Positions 43,613 to 50,708 of a stretch of 64,000 bases of DNA are shown piece after piece. Made by a program: the position numbers and the translations under genes. The first letter of the stretch is position 1; each line of letters opens with the position of its first letter. Below the pieces are notes generated by a model. That model searched no databases. It was not told the DNA's origin and worked only from the letters and a program-made list of their open reading frames with translations. Location: assembly GCA_030524525.1 (NCBI GenBank), contig JAUNGI010000005.1, positions 1 through 64,000 of the forward strand, read 5' to 3'. This stretch comes from Lachnospiraceae bacterium. GTDB taxonomy: Bacteria; Bacillota; Clostridia; Lachnospirales; Lachnospiraceae.

Positions 43613-44375
43613 AGAGCAGCAGATAGAGCAGGGTCGCCAGAATGCACAGCAGGACGATGGCAAGCAGCACGATATCGAGCTTGAACACCTGACTTCCGTA
43701 AATGATCAGATAGCCCAGACCGGCGGTGGAGGCGAGGAATTCGCCGATGATAACGCCGACAAGGGAAAGTCCGAGGTTCGTTTTGGAGACGTTCAGCAGC
43801 GTGCCGATATTTCCCGGAAGGATCAGATGCAGCAGCACGTCGCTTTTTTTGCCGCCGAGGGTGTAGATCAGCTTGATTTTATCGGGCTCCATCTGACAGA
43901 AGCTGTGATAGAGCGTCATCGTGGCGCCGAACACCGCGACCGAAACGGCGGCAATGATGATCGTTTTCATATTGTTGCCGAACCAAACGATAAAAACCGG
44001 CGCAAGCGCCGATTTCGGCAGACTGTTCAGGACGACCAGATACGGCTCGAAGATCCTTGAGAGGACCGGAAACCACCAGAGCAGGATCGAGAGCAGCAGG
44101 GCGATCCCCATGACGAGAGCGAAGCTCAGCAGCGTTTCGGCAACCGTGATCCGGATATGGTGAAGCAGTGTTCCGGAGGCCATCAGCGAGCGGAAGCAAT
44201 CCCACAGCCGCGAAGGACTGCTCGTAACAAAAGCGTCGATGTATCCCCGGCGGGCTGCCAGCTCCCAAGCAGCGACCAAGGCTGCAAAGATCAGGATGCG
44301 GATCAGGTGTACCAAAAATCGTTCTCTGCGAAGACGGCGCAGATATTCTTCCTGCGTACGGACAAGCGGTTTCAT
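43575..44375 (-). CDS. ABC transporter permease (SsuC/TauC-type)
   Basis: A 266-residue permease of the nitrate/sulfonate/taurine class with six predicted helices. The EAA-like coupling loop is FGATMTLYHSFCQMEPDKIKL then GGKKSDVLLHLILPGNIGTLL, typical of BPD_transp_1. It overlaps the ATPase gene by ATGA. No substrate-binding protein is encoded beside it. Confidence 0.87.
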   Translation of the reverse strand: MKPLVRTQEEYLRRLRRERFLVHLIRILIFAALVAAWELAARRGYIDAFVTSSPSRLWDCFRSLMASGTLLHHIRITVAETLLSFALVMGIALLLSILLWWFPVLSRIFEPYLVVLNSLPKSALAPVFIVWFGNNMKTIIIAAVSVAVFGATMTLYHSFCQMEPDKIKLIYTLGGKKSDVLLHLILPGNIGTLLNVSKTNLGLSLVGVIIGEFLASTAGLGYLIIYGSQVFKLDIVLLAIVLLCILATLLYLLLSMAEKLYERRIR

Positions 44376-45136
44376 GCGCGCATCAGCTCCTTCCAGATTT
44401 TATTGAAATAAACGGCGAATTCCGGATGATTGCCGGCCTCCATCGGGGAGAGACGGCAAAGCTCCGCAGGCAGCGTGTGGCTGCTCAGGATCGTGGCAGG
44501 AAGACGGGACAGAACGAGGATCCGGTCTGCCATCCGGATGGCTTCCGTAACGTCGTGCGTAATTAAAAGCGTCGTTTTTTTTGTCTCGCGGATGATGTGC
44601 CATACGTCCTCGCAGACCGTAAGGCGCGTCTGATAGTCGAGAGCCGAGAACGGTTCATCCAAAAGCAGGAGACTGGGGTCGCGCAGCAGGGTACGGATCA
44701 GCGCCGCGCGCTGGCGCATACCGCCGGAGAGCTGAGAGGGCAAATTTTTTGAAAAGTCGGACAGACCGTAATCCCGCAGCATTTTGTCAATGCGCTCGCC
44801 GTCCTCCTTCCGATAAGTATGGCTGACCTCAAGCCCCAGCGATACGTTGCGCTTGGTGGAACGCCAGTCAAGCAAATGGTCTTTTTGGAGCATGTAACCG
44901 ATTTGTGACCGGGAGCCTGCAACGGGCAGCCCATTCAGGAGAATTTCTCCGGAGGATGGGGTAAGCAGTCCGCATAACAAAGAGAGAAGCGTCGTTTTCC
45001 CGCAGCCCGAGGGACCAACAATGGCAATGAATTCTCCTTCGCAAACGTGAAAATGAATGCGGTCAAGGACAGGAATCTCTCCGGTTTGGCTAAAATAGGA
45101 AAAAGATACCTGATTGATTTCCAGAAAATCTCGCAT
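44372..45136 (-). CDS. ABC transporter ATP-binding protein (SsuB/TauB-type)
   Basis: A 254-residue ATPase. Walker A GPSGCGKTTLLSLL, Q-loop MLQKDHLLDW, signature LSGGMRQRAALIR and Walker B LLLLDEPFSALD are all intact. With the downstream permease it forms a half importer set. Candidate substrates are sulfonates, pyrimidines or riboflavin precursors; no TPP or FMN leader is seen upstream. ATG 45136 (MRDFLEIN) fits the family start better than 45157. Confidence 0.9.
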   Translation of the reverse strand: MRDFLEINQVSFSYFSQTGEIPVLDRIHFHVCEGEFIAIVGPSGCGKTTLLSLLCGLLTPSSGEILLNGLPVAGSRSQIGYMLQKDHLLDWRSTKRNVSLGLEVSHTYRKEDGERIDKMLRDYGLSDFSKNLPSQLSGGMRQRAALIRTLLRDPSLLLLDEPFSALDYQTRLTVCEDVWHIIRETKKTTLLITHDVTEAIRMADRILVLSRLPATILSSHTLPAELCRLSPMEAGNHPEFAVYFNKIWKELMRA

Positions 45137-45279
45137 AAATCGTTCCCACTGTACCATTTTTGTTTATTATATGTCGAAATGTGCATTCTGCCCCCTGCTT
45201 TTTGACGGAAAAACGGGGCGAGCTCGCATAAGCGGGCATCGGCGAGACATACTAAGGGCGGAAAAGGAGGTAACGTGCA

Positions 45280-45654
45280 ATGAAAATGAAAAAACAGCTT
45301 GCACTTGTCGTCTTGTTCTTGCTGGCGTCGGTTTCTATGATGGCATGCTCGAACAAGAAGAACGGAGTCAACTCCGCAACCAGCCCTTCCGCAAACGAGG
45401 AATCTGACAGAAACGATTCGGATAAAAATAACAATGGCGGAGACGGAACCGACAACGGCGACAGAAACGACGGAAACGGAACCGACAAAGACCATACGGA
45501 TCGTGACGACACTGTCGGAGGCGTCGCGGACGATGCGGTCGATGATGTAAAAGACGGCGTCGAGGATCTGACCGACGATGTGAAAAAGGGCGTCGACGAC
45601 GTGACCGACGACATGAAAAACGGTGTCAACGACGTAGAACGGACGATGCAGTAA
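45280..45654 (+). CDS. Low-complexity lipoprotein
   Basis: A 124-residue lipoprotein. The signal peptide ends in the lipobox SMMAC, so mature protein starts at Cys about 23. A Ser/Asn/Asp/Gly-rich spacer follows and then a heptad-like set of acidic helices (DDVKDGVEDLTDDVKKGVDD). GGAGG precedes the start. No enzymatic motif. It may be a charged surface tether. Confidence 0.7.
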   Translation: MKMKKQLALVVLFLLASVSMMACSNKKNGVNSATSPSANEESDRNDSDKNNNGGDGTDNGDRNDGNGTDKDHTDRDDTVGGVADDAVDDVKDGVEDLTDDVKKGVDDVTDDMKNGVNDVERTMQ

Positions 45655-45660
45655 AAGTGC

Positions 45661-45705
45661 ACAAAAGGCTTTCTTCCAAGCTCTGTGGAGGAAAGCCTTT
45701 TTTGT
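45661..45705 (+). terminator. Rho-independent terminator
   Basis: AAAGGCTTTC and GAAAGCCTTT pair around a 17-nt loop, followed by TTTTGTATATTTTT. Confidence 0.85.
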
Positions 45706-45793
45706 ATATTTTTGACGAAAAAGAAAAAGAAATTTCTCTGCGCTCCGCCGCTTGACAGACGGAGCCGCAGAGACTACGATGGAGAAGAAGCCG

Positions 45794-46237
45794 CTATTCG
45801 CAGCCGTCGTCGCTTTCCTCGTCTTGGCAGCCGCCCGACTCGCAGCCGGTCTTCAGCACGATCCGTTCAAACAAAAGTCCTGCCGCCATCCATGCCGGAA
45901 GATAGTCCAGACGGATGACGCCGTCGATGTTCAGCTTGGCATGCTCGTAATTCCATGGGCAGATCGCATGGCTTTTCAGCAGGATGCCGCTGAGATATTC
46001 TCCGATGAAGATAAAAATGGCATAGACAAAGCCGCGGAAAAGCAGGCAGCGCTTCTTGATGCAGTGATAGACCGGACAGATCAGACACGCCAGTCCGTAG
46101 ATGGGAAACATCCACAGAGAGGTTCTGCACGTCAGGCGGTAATCCTTCTGCAGCAGCGAGCTTAGTCCGGTCCAGACGCATTCCCAGAGCCAGCCGGTCA
46201 TGCCGCAGCGCAGAAAGCGTTTCCAAAAAAGTTTCAT
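45794..46237 (-). CDS. Putative ABC-transporter type IV-like membrane protein (PF06541)
   Basis: A 147-residue membrane protein with about four helices. The N-terminal pattern GMTGWLWECVWTGL and the later WMFPIYGLACLICPVY and FVYAIFIFIGEYLSG fit PF06541-type proteins (function unproven). A Cys/acidic tail (TGCESGGCQDEESDDGCE) closes the protein. ATG 46237 gives MKLFWKRF; the frame is open to 46261. Confidence 0.65.
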   Translation of the reverse strand: MKLFWKRFLRCGMTGWLWECVWTGLSSLLQKDYRLTCRTSLWMFPIYGLACLICPVYHCIKKRCLLFRGFVYAIFIFIGEYLSGILLKSHAICPWNYEHAKLNIDGVIRLDYLPAWMAAGLLFERIVLKTGCESGGCQDEESDDGCE

Positions 46238-46348
46238 AGTAACCGTAACCTCACATTTCATTTGCTGTACACCCAGTTTGGGTCAGTATGTTCACTTGAC
46301 TGTCAATTCATACGGACATTTGCGAAAACCTAGGAAAGGAAAATCGAT

Positions 46349-46831
46349 ATGGAAATTGAAAGAAAATTCAAACTTCGCCGTCTGCCGGAGCCTTTGGAGC
46401 AGTACGAGGCATGGGAGATCGAGCAGGGCTATTTGTGTGAAAAGGGCTGCACGCTGCGGGTGCGGAGGACCGACGAGCGGTACTGCCTGACGCTGAAAAT
46501 CCGTCAGGAGAGGTCCGGCGCTTCGGCGCTCGTGAATGTGGAGGAGGAATATCCGATCCCGCGGGAGGCGTACGAGCATCTGCTTGCCAAGGCGGACGGA
46601 AACCGCATCTGCAAGACCCGCTACCGCATCCCTCTTGCCGAAGGGCTGACGGCGGAGCTGGATCGGTTTCACGGAAAGCTGGAGGGGCTTCAATTCGTGG
46701 AGGTGGAGTTCCCCGATCTGGAGACTTCCGCCCGCTTTGCGCCGCCCGATTGGTTTGGGGAAGAGGTGACCTTCGATCCGGCGTATCGGAATTCCCGTCT
46801 GATCTTCACGGAAAAAGACTCCGCCGATTGA
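46349..46831 (+). CDS. CYTH-domain protein
   Basis: A 160-residue protein of the CYTH triphosphate-tunnel family. The ExExK motif is MEIERKFKLR at the N-terminus; alternating charged strands follow (TLRVRRTDERYCLTLK, NVEEEYPI, ELDRFHG, VEVEFPD). Family members hydrolyse inorganic triphosphate or make cAMP or thiamine triphosphate; here a triphosphatase is most likely. GGAAAGGAAA precedes the start. Confidence 0.88.
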   Translation: MEIERKFKLRRLPEPLEQYEAWEIEQGYLCEKGCTLRVRRTDERYCLTLKIRQERSGASALVNVEEEYPIPREAYEHLLAKADGNRICKTRYRIPLAEGLTAELDRFHGKLEGLQFVEVEFPDLETSARFAPPDWFGEEVTFDPAYRNSRLIFTEKDSAD

Positions 46832-46972
46832 CAAAAAAGGACAAAAATGCGCCTGCTGCCGTAACTTTCGGTATTTGCGGGATTTTACATAACAGGATAA
46901 AATAATTTCACGGTATTTCATTCAAGAATATCTTTTATCTTTTCTTTTTTCTTGACAGAGACTCTGCTTCTT

Positions 46973-46999
46973 TGTGCTGCGCCGGGCCAGCGCAGCACA
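46973..46999 (+). promoter_or_regulatory. Leader hairpin before the ParA-like gene
   Basis: TGTGCTGCGC (46973-46982) and GCGCAGCACA (46990-46999) form a perfect 10-bp stem, 47 bp ahead of the start. TTGACA lies upstream at 46952-46957 but without a good -10. Confidence 0.4.
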
Positions 47000-47045
47000 T
47001 CTCTTATCATTTCAAAGCACCACTCGAATTATGGAGGTCTATTTT

Positions 47046-47969
47046 ATGAATATTGCGTTTTGGTCGCCCTTTGGCGGAAGCGGCGCTTCGAACCTGTCGG
47101 CTTTGGCAGCGGCGGTATCGGCGGTACGGTTTCCATGCCGTATCGTTGTTTTGGAAAACTATCTCAGCGCGAGGAATCTGGGGCATTTGCTGCTCGGAGA
47201 ACGCTACGGCGAGCTGCGGCAGAATTTTCGGCAGTTTGAGGCGGGGATCAAACGGGGAGATACGTTTCTTCAATTTCTCTCTGCGGAGACCGGAAGGCGC
47301 GTCCGCGGCCGCCGGTGTCTGGAGGTCATTCCGGATTCCCTGTACTTTTGCCCGATGAACCAAAGTCTGTCGAAGGATATTTATGAATACGGATTTATGG
47401 AGGAGCTGCCGGAGACGCTCGAATACTGCGGCGAGTTTTACGACGCCGCCTTTTGGAACTTGGAGTCCAATCGGAACGTTACGACGCCTTGGCTGCTGGA
47501 GCAGGCCGATCAGGCTGTCGTCTGTCTGCCGGGAACGTGGGAAGCCTTTCAGAAATTTTTTGACGATTACAAGTCTTTGATGCCGAAAAGCCTGCTCGTT
47601 TTGCAGGAACAGCCGACGGCGGCGCTGTCGATGCCTTCCCTGATTCGGCGGATCCGGCGGAAGTACGCCGTTCCCAAGGGACGGCTGTACGGCTGGCATA
47701 TGACGGGCGAGCTGGTCTGCGCTTTGGAGGAGGGGAAGACGGTTGAATATGTATGCGCGAATTACCGTACGGAAAAGACCTCTCCGGAGTATGAGGGGCT
47801 GCGGTGTCTGAGAAACCTTGCTTTTCAGCTCCTGCGCAGAGAACGGGAGCAGCCGCCGCTGGGCTATCCGGAGCTGAACGCCGCGCTGCTTGCGAGAAAA
47901 CAAAGCAGCTCCCCCGAAACGTCTTCCGAGCTTCGAAAGACGGCGGAGGAGCTGTGGGTGGCCGATTAG
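47046..47969 (+). CDS. ParA/MinD-like P-loop protein (TadZ/CpaE-like), divergent
   Basis: A 307-residue protein starting IAFWSPFGGSGASNLSALAA, which places it near the MinD/ParA superfamily; the deviant Walker A has GGSGASN where KGGxGKT/S is usual, so both signature and catalytic lysines are missing. The later LEQADQAVVCLPGT strand fits the typical ParA 'D-x-vvvv' position. TadZ-like members help to locate type IVb pili. No pilus genes are seen here. GGAGGTC precedes ATG 47046. It may not hydrolyse ATP. Confidence 0.6.
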   Translation: MNIAFWSPFGGSGASNLSALAAAVSAVRFPCRIVVLENYLSARNLGHLLLGERYGELRQNFRQFEAGIKRGDTFLQFLSAETGRRVRGRRCLEVIPDSLYFCPMNQSLSKDIYEYGFMEELPETLEYCGEFYDAAFWNLESNRNVTTPWLLEQADQAVVCLPGTWEAFQKFFDDYKSLMPKSLLVLQEQPTAALSMPSLIRRIRRKYAVPKGRLYGWHMTGELVCALEEGKTVEYVCANYRTEKTSPEYEGLRCLRNLAFQLLRREREQPPLGYPELNAALLARKQSSSPETSSELRKTAEELWVAD

Positions 47970-47970
47970 C

Positions 47971-48834
47971 TCAGCGTTCCTTTCCGACGAAGAAAAGGGC
48001 TACGGTTCCGGGACCGGAGTGGGAGCCGATCGTCGGGGAAACGTAATTGTACCGAATGTCGGTAATTCCGAAGCGTTCGCTTACCAGCTTTCCGACAAAG
48101 CGGGCGTCCTCCTCGCAGTCGCCGTGGCTGATAAAGATCGTATCGTTCCGAAAGCCCGGGATCTGTTCCGCCATGTTATCCACAAGCGCCGTCAAAGCCT
48201 TTCGTCTTCCGCGGACGTTTTTCAGCGGAACGAGACGCCCCTCGTTGTCCACATGAAGCACGGGCTTTACGTTGATCATCGTGCCGAGAACGGCGACGGT
48301 CTTGCTGATCCTGCCGCCGCGCTGCAAGAAATGCAGGTCGTCTACGGTAAACTGATGGCAGAAGTGAAGCTTGTTCTCCTCCAGCCAGTCTGCCAGCTCG
48401 TCGATCGGCATGCCCTCCGCCCGCTTCTGAACCGCGTAGTGTACGAGCAGACCCTGTCCCATCGACGCGCAGAGGGAGTCGATGCAGCGGATCTTCCTTT
48501 CCGGAAACTCCTTTTGCAGCTCGGCAGCCGCAACTGCGGCGTTGTTATAGGAGCTGCTCAGAGCCGAAGAAAAGCCGATATGCAGAATATCCCCGCCCCG
48601 TTCCAAAACGGCGCGGAAACGGGCGGCGGCGTCCTCCAGATTCGTCGCCATGGTTGTGGCGATCTCTCCCTTGCGCAGCCGCGCATAAAATTCTTTGATG
48701 TCCATATCGTGTTCTCCGCCGTAAACCGAATCGTTTATCGTATAGAACAGCGGATGAACGAGCAGATTGTGTTCCTCCCGATAGCTTTCCGGCATATCGT
48801 AGGTGGAATCGGTAGAAATGAAATAGTCGGACAT
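47971..48834 (-). CDS. DegV family fatty-acid-binding protein
   Basis: A 287-residue protein with the DegV start (YFISTDSTYDMPESYREE), the SSALSSSYNNAAVAA acyl-binding loop and the SLCASMGQGLLVHYA segment. DegV/FakB proteins bind fatty acids for FakA phosphorylation. No fakA gene is adjacent. GGAGGATTCC precedes the start; its stop is 1 bp from the convergent ParA-like stop. Confidence 0.88.
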   Translation of the reverse strand: MSDYFISTDSTYDMPESYREEHNLLVHPLFYTINDSVYGGEHDMDIKEFYARLRKGEIATTMATNLEDAAARFRAVLERGGDILHIGFSSALSSSYNNAAVAAAELQKEFPERKIRCIDSLCASMGQGLLVHYAVQKRAEGMPIDELADWLEENKLHFCHQFTVDDLHFLQRGGRISKTVAVLGTMINVKPVLHVDNEGRLVPLKNVRGRRKALTALVDNMAEQIPGFRNDTIFISHGDCEEDARFVGKLVSERFGITDIRYNYVSPTIGSHSGPGTVALFFVGKER

Positions 48835-48949
48835 GGAATCCTCCTTCCATAAACTTCACATACGGCAATCCGATTGTCTGATGTGGTTTCGAATACCAGA
48901 TGAGTATATCATACATACGCATATAACGCAATCAAAACAAAAAAAGACT

Positions 48950-48977
48950 TTGCTATTTCCTCCTTCTGTGCTATAAT
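48950..48977 (+). promoter_or_regulatory. Promoter of scfA
   Basis: TTGCTA at 48950-48955, 16 bp, TATAAT at 48972-48977, a consensus -10, ending 32 bp before the SCIFF start. Confidence 0.65.
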
Positions 48978-49009
48978 AGCGGAAGCTAGAAAAATAGGAG
49001 GCTTTCTTT

Positions 49010-49156
49010 ATGAAGCATATTACCACGCTGAACGCAAAAAATCTGAAGGATACGGCGAAGAAGGGCGGCTGCGGCGAATGCCAGACCTCCTGCCAGTCCG
49101 CATGCAAAACTTCCTGCACGGTAGGAAATCAGACATGTGAGAACAGCAATCGCTAA
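49010..49156 (+). CDS. scfA: SCIFF ranthipeptide precursor (six-cysteine peptide)
   Basis: A 48-residue peptide, too short for ordinary gene calling. It begins MKHITTLNAKNLKDTAKKGG and its Cys are at 21, 24, 28, 32, 36 and 43, in the order CGECQTSCQSACKTSC then a last TC. This is the highly conserved SCIFF pattern. The radical-SAM maturase forms a thioether link from a Cys to the alpha carbon of a Thr (known for the family). Its biological role is still unclear. The ribosome site ATAGGAGG lies 8 bp upstream. Confidence 0.95.
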   Translation: MKHITTLNAKNLKDTAKKGGCGECQTSCQSACKTSCTVGNQTCENSNR

Positions 49157-49178
49157 GTCCTTTGCAGAGGGTACTTAC

Positions 49179-49213
49179 AATAAGCAGCGTCAATGCCTTT
49201 GCCGCTGCTTATT
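49179..49213 (+). promoter_or_regulatory. Intergenic hairpin between scfA and scfB
   Basis: AATAAGCAGCG (49179-49189) and CGCTGCTTATT (49203-49213) pair perfectly over 11 bp around a 13-nt loop. No U-run follows (CGTTGCTATG), so it could be a leaky attenuator or an RNA-processing site that favours the precursor over the enzyme. A weaker GCAGA/CTCCG stem follows before the scfB ribosome site. Confidence 0.55.
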
Positions 49214-49286
49214 CGTTGCTATGTCAAAAAACGGAACGCAGAGGCTCCGAAGGCGGAGTTCTGCCTTTCAAAAGGAGATTTTTGTC

Positions 49287-50690
49287 TTGATACATCAATA
49301 TAAATCCAATGGATTCAATATCGTGCTCGACGTCAACAGCGGGATGGTGCATCTGGTGGATGAGCTGACGTACGATATGATTGCAGGCTTTGAAACGACG
49401 GAACGGGAAGCTCTCGTTTCGGGCGTCTGTTCGGCTCGTCCGGACGGCGCCGAGGGCGAGGACGGCAGAAGGCTGACCGGCGAGGAGCTGCGTGCCGAGG
49501 CGGAGCGGGTATACGACGATCTGCTCGCCATGAAGGAACAGGGGACCCTGTTTTCGGAGGATACCTACGAACCGCTGATCGAACGGTTCTCCCGGCGGGA
49601 GACGGTCGTAAAGGCGCTGTGTCTGCATATTGCGCACGACTGCAATTTGGCGTGCCGGTACTGCTTCGCGGAAGAGGGAGAATACCATGGCAGACGGGCG
49701 CTGATGAGCTATGAGGTGGGAAAGAAGGCGCTGGATTTTCTCATTCGGAATTCCGGCAGCCGGAAGCATCTGGAGGTGGATTTCTTCGGCGGGGAGCCGC
49801 TGATGAACTGGGACGTTGTGAAGCGGCTTGTGGCGTACGGACGCGAGCAGGAAAAGCTGCACGATAAGCAGTTCCGTTTCACGCTGACGACCAACGGCGT
49901 GCTCCTGAACGATGAGGTGATGGAATTTGCCAATCGGGAGATGAGCAACGTGGTGCTGAGCATCGACGGGCGGAAAGAGGTCAACGACCGGATGCGTCCG
50001 TTCCGCAAGGGAGCAGGAAGTTACGATCTGATCGTTCCGAAATTCCAGAAGCTGGCGGAGCAGAGGAAGCAGACCAACTATTATGTGCGCGGAACCTTTA
50101 CCCATTACAATCGGGATTTTTCCGAGGACGTAAAGCACCTGTCCGAGCTTGGCTTCGAGCAGATCAGCGTCGAGCCGGTGGTGGCTGCGCCGACGGAGGA
50201 CTATGCGTTTCGGGAGGAGGACCTTCCGGAGCTTTTGGAGCAGTACGATATTCTGGCAAAGTATATACTCGAACGGAGAAAGAGCGGAAAGTGGCTCAAT
50301 TTCTTCCACTTTATGATCGATTTGAGCGGCGGCCCCTGCGTTTACAAACGTCTTTCGGGCTGCGGTTCGGGAACGGAATATTTGGCGGTGACGCCTTGGG
50401 GCGATCTCTATCCCTGTCACCAGTTCGTGGGGAACGAGGAATTCCTCATGGGCAACGTGGACGAGGGCGTTACCAATCTGGAGCTTCGGGAGAAGTTCCG
50501 GCAGTGCAACGTATATTCCAAGACGAAGTGCAGGGACTGCTTCGCCAAGTTTTACTGCAGCGGCGGCTGCGCAGCCAACGCCTATAATTTTCACGGAGAC
50601 ATCCACGACGTGTACGAGCTGGGCTGTGAGCTGCAAAAAAAGCGCGTGGAATGCGCGATCATGATCCAAGCGGCGGAAGCGCAAAAATAA
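49287..50690 (+). CDS. scfB: SCIFF radical-SAM maturase
   Basis: A 467-residue radical-SAM/SPASM enzyme. The N-terminal part (IHQYKSNGFNIVLDVNSG) is a RiPP recognition-type domain. The radical-SAM cluster is C119-x3-C123-x2-C126 in HDCNLACRYCFAEEG. The SPASM Cys set is near residues 355-445 (CGSGTEYLAVTPWGDLYPC, CRDCFAKFYCSGGC). TTG at 49287 is chosen because it starts IHQYK, the family N-terminus, 9 nt after AAAGGAGA; the frame is open further but runs through the intergenic hairpin. Confidence 0.94.
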   Translation: MIHQYKSNGFNIVLDVNSGMVHLVDELTYDMIAGFETTEREALVSGVCSARPDGAEGEDGRRLTGEELRAEAERVYDDLLAMKEQGTLFSEDTYEPLIERFSRRETVVKALCLHIAHDCNLACRYCFAEEGEYHGRRALMSYEVGKKALDFLIRNSGSRKHLEVDFFGGEPLMNWDVVKRLVAYGREQEKLHDKQFRFTLTTNGVLLNDEVMEFANREMSNVVLSIDGRKEVNDRMRPFRKGAGSYDLIVPKFQKLAEQRKQTNYYVRGTFTHYNRDFSEDVKHLSELGFEQISVEPVVAAPTEDYAFREEDLPELLEQYDILAKYILERRKSGKWLNFFHFMIDLSGGPCVYKRLSGCGSGTEYLAVTPWGDLYPCHQFVGNEEFLMGNVDEGVTNLELREKFRQCNVYSKTKCRDCFAKFYCSGGCAANAYNFHGDIHDVYELGCELQKKRVECAIMIQAAEAQK

Positions 50691-50708
50691 CGGAAGAGAG
50701 GCTTGCTT

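Noticed and set aside
44372..45280. Thiamine (TPP) riboswitch before the ABC importer
   Set aside because: Neither the conserved TPP core nor any other known riboswitch string is seen in 45137-45280.
49137..49286. Longer start for the SCIFF maturase
   Set aside because: It overlaps the end of scfA and runs through the intergenic hairpin; the family begins IHQYK.
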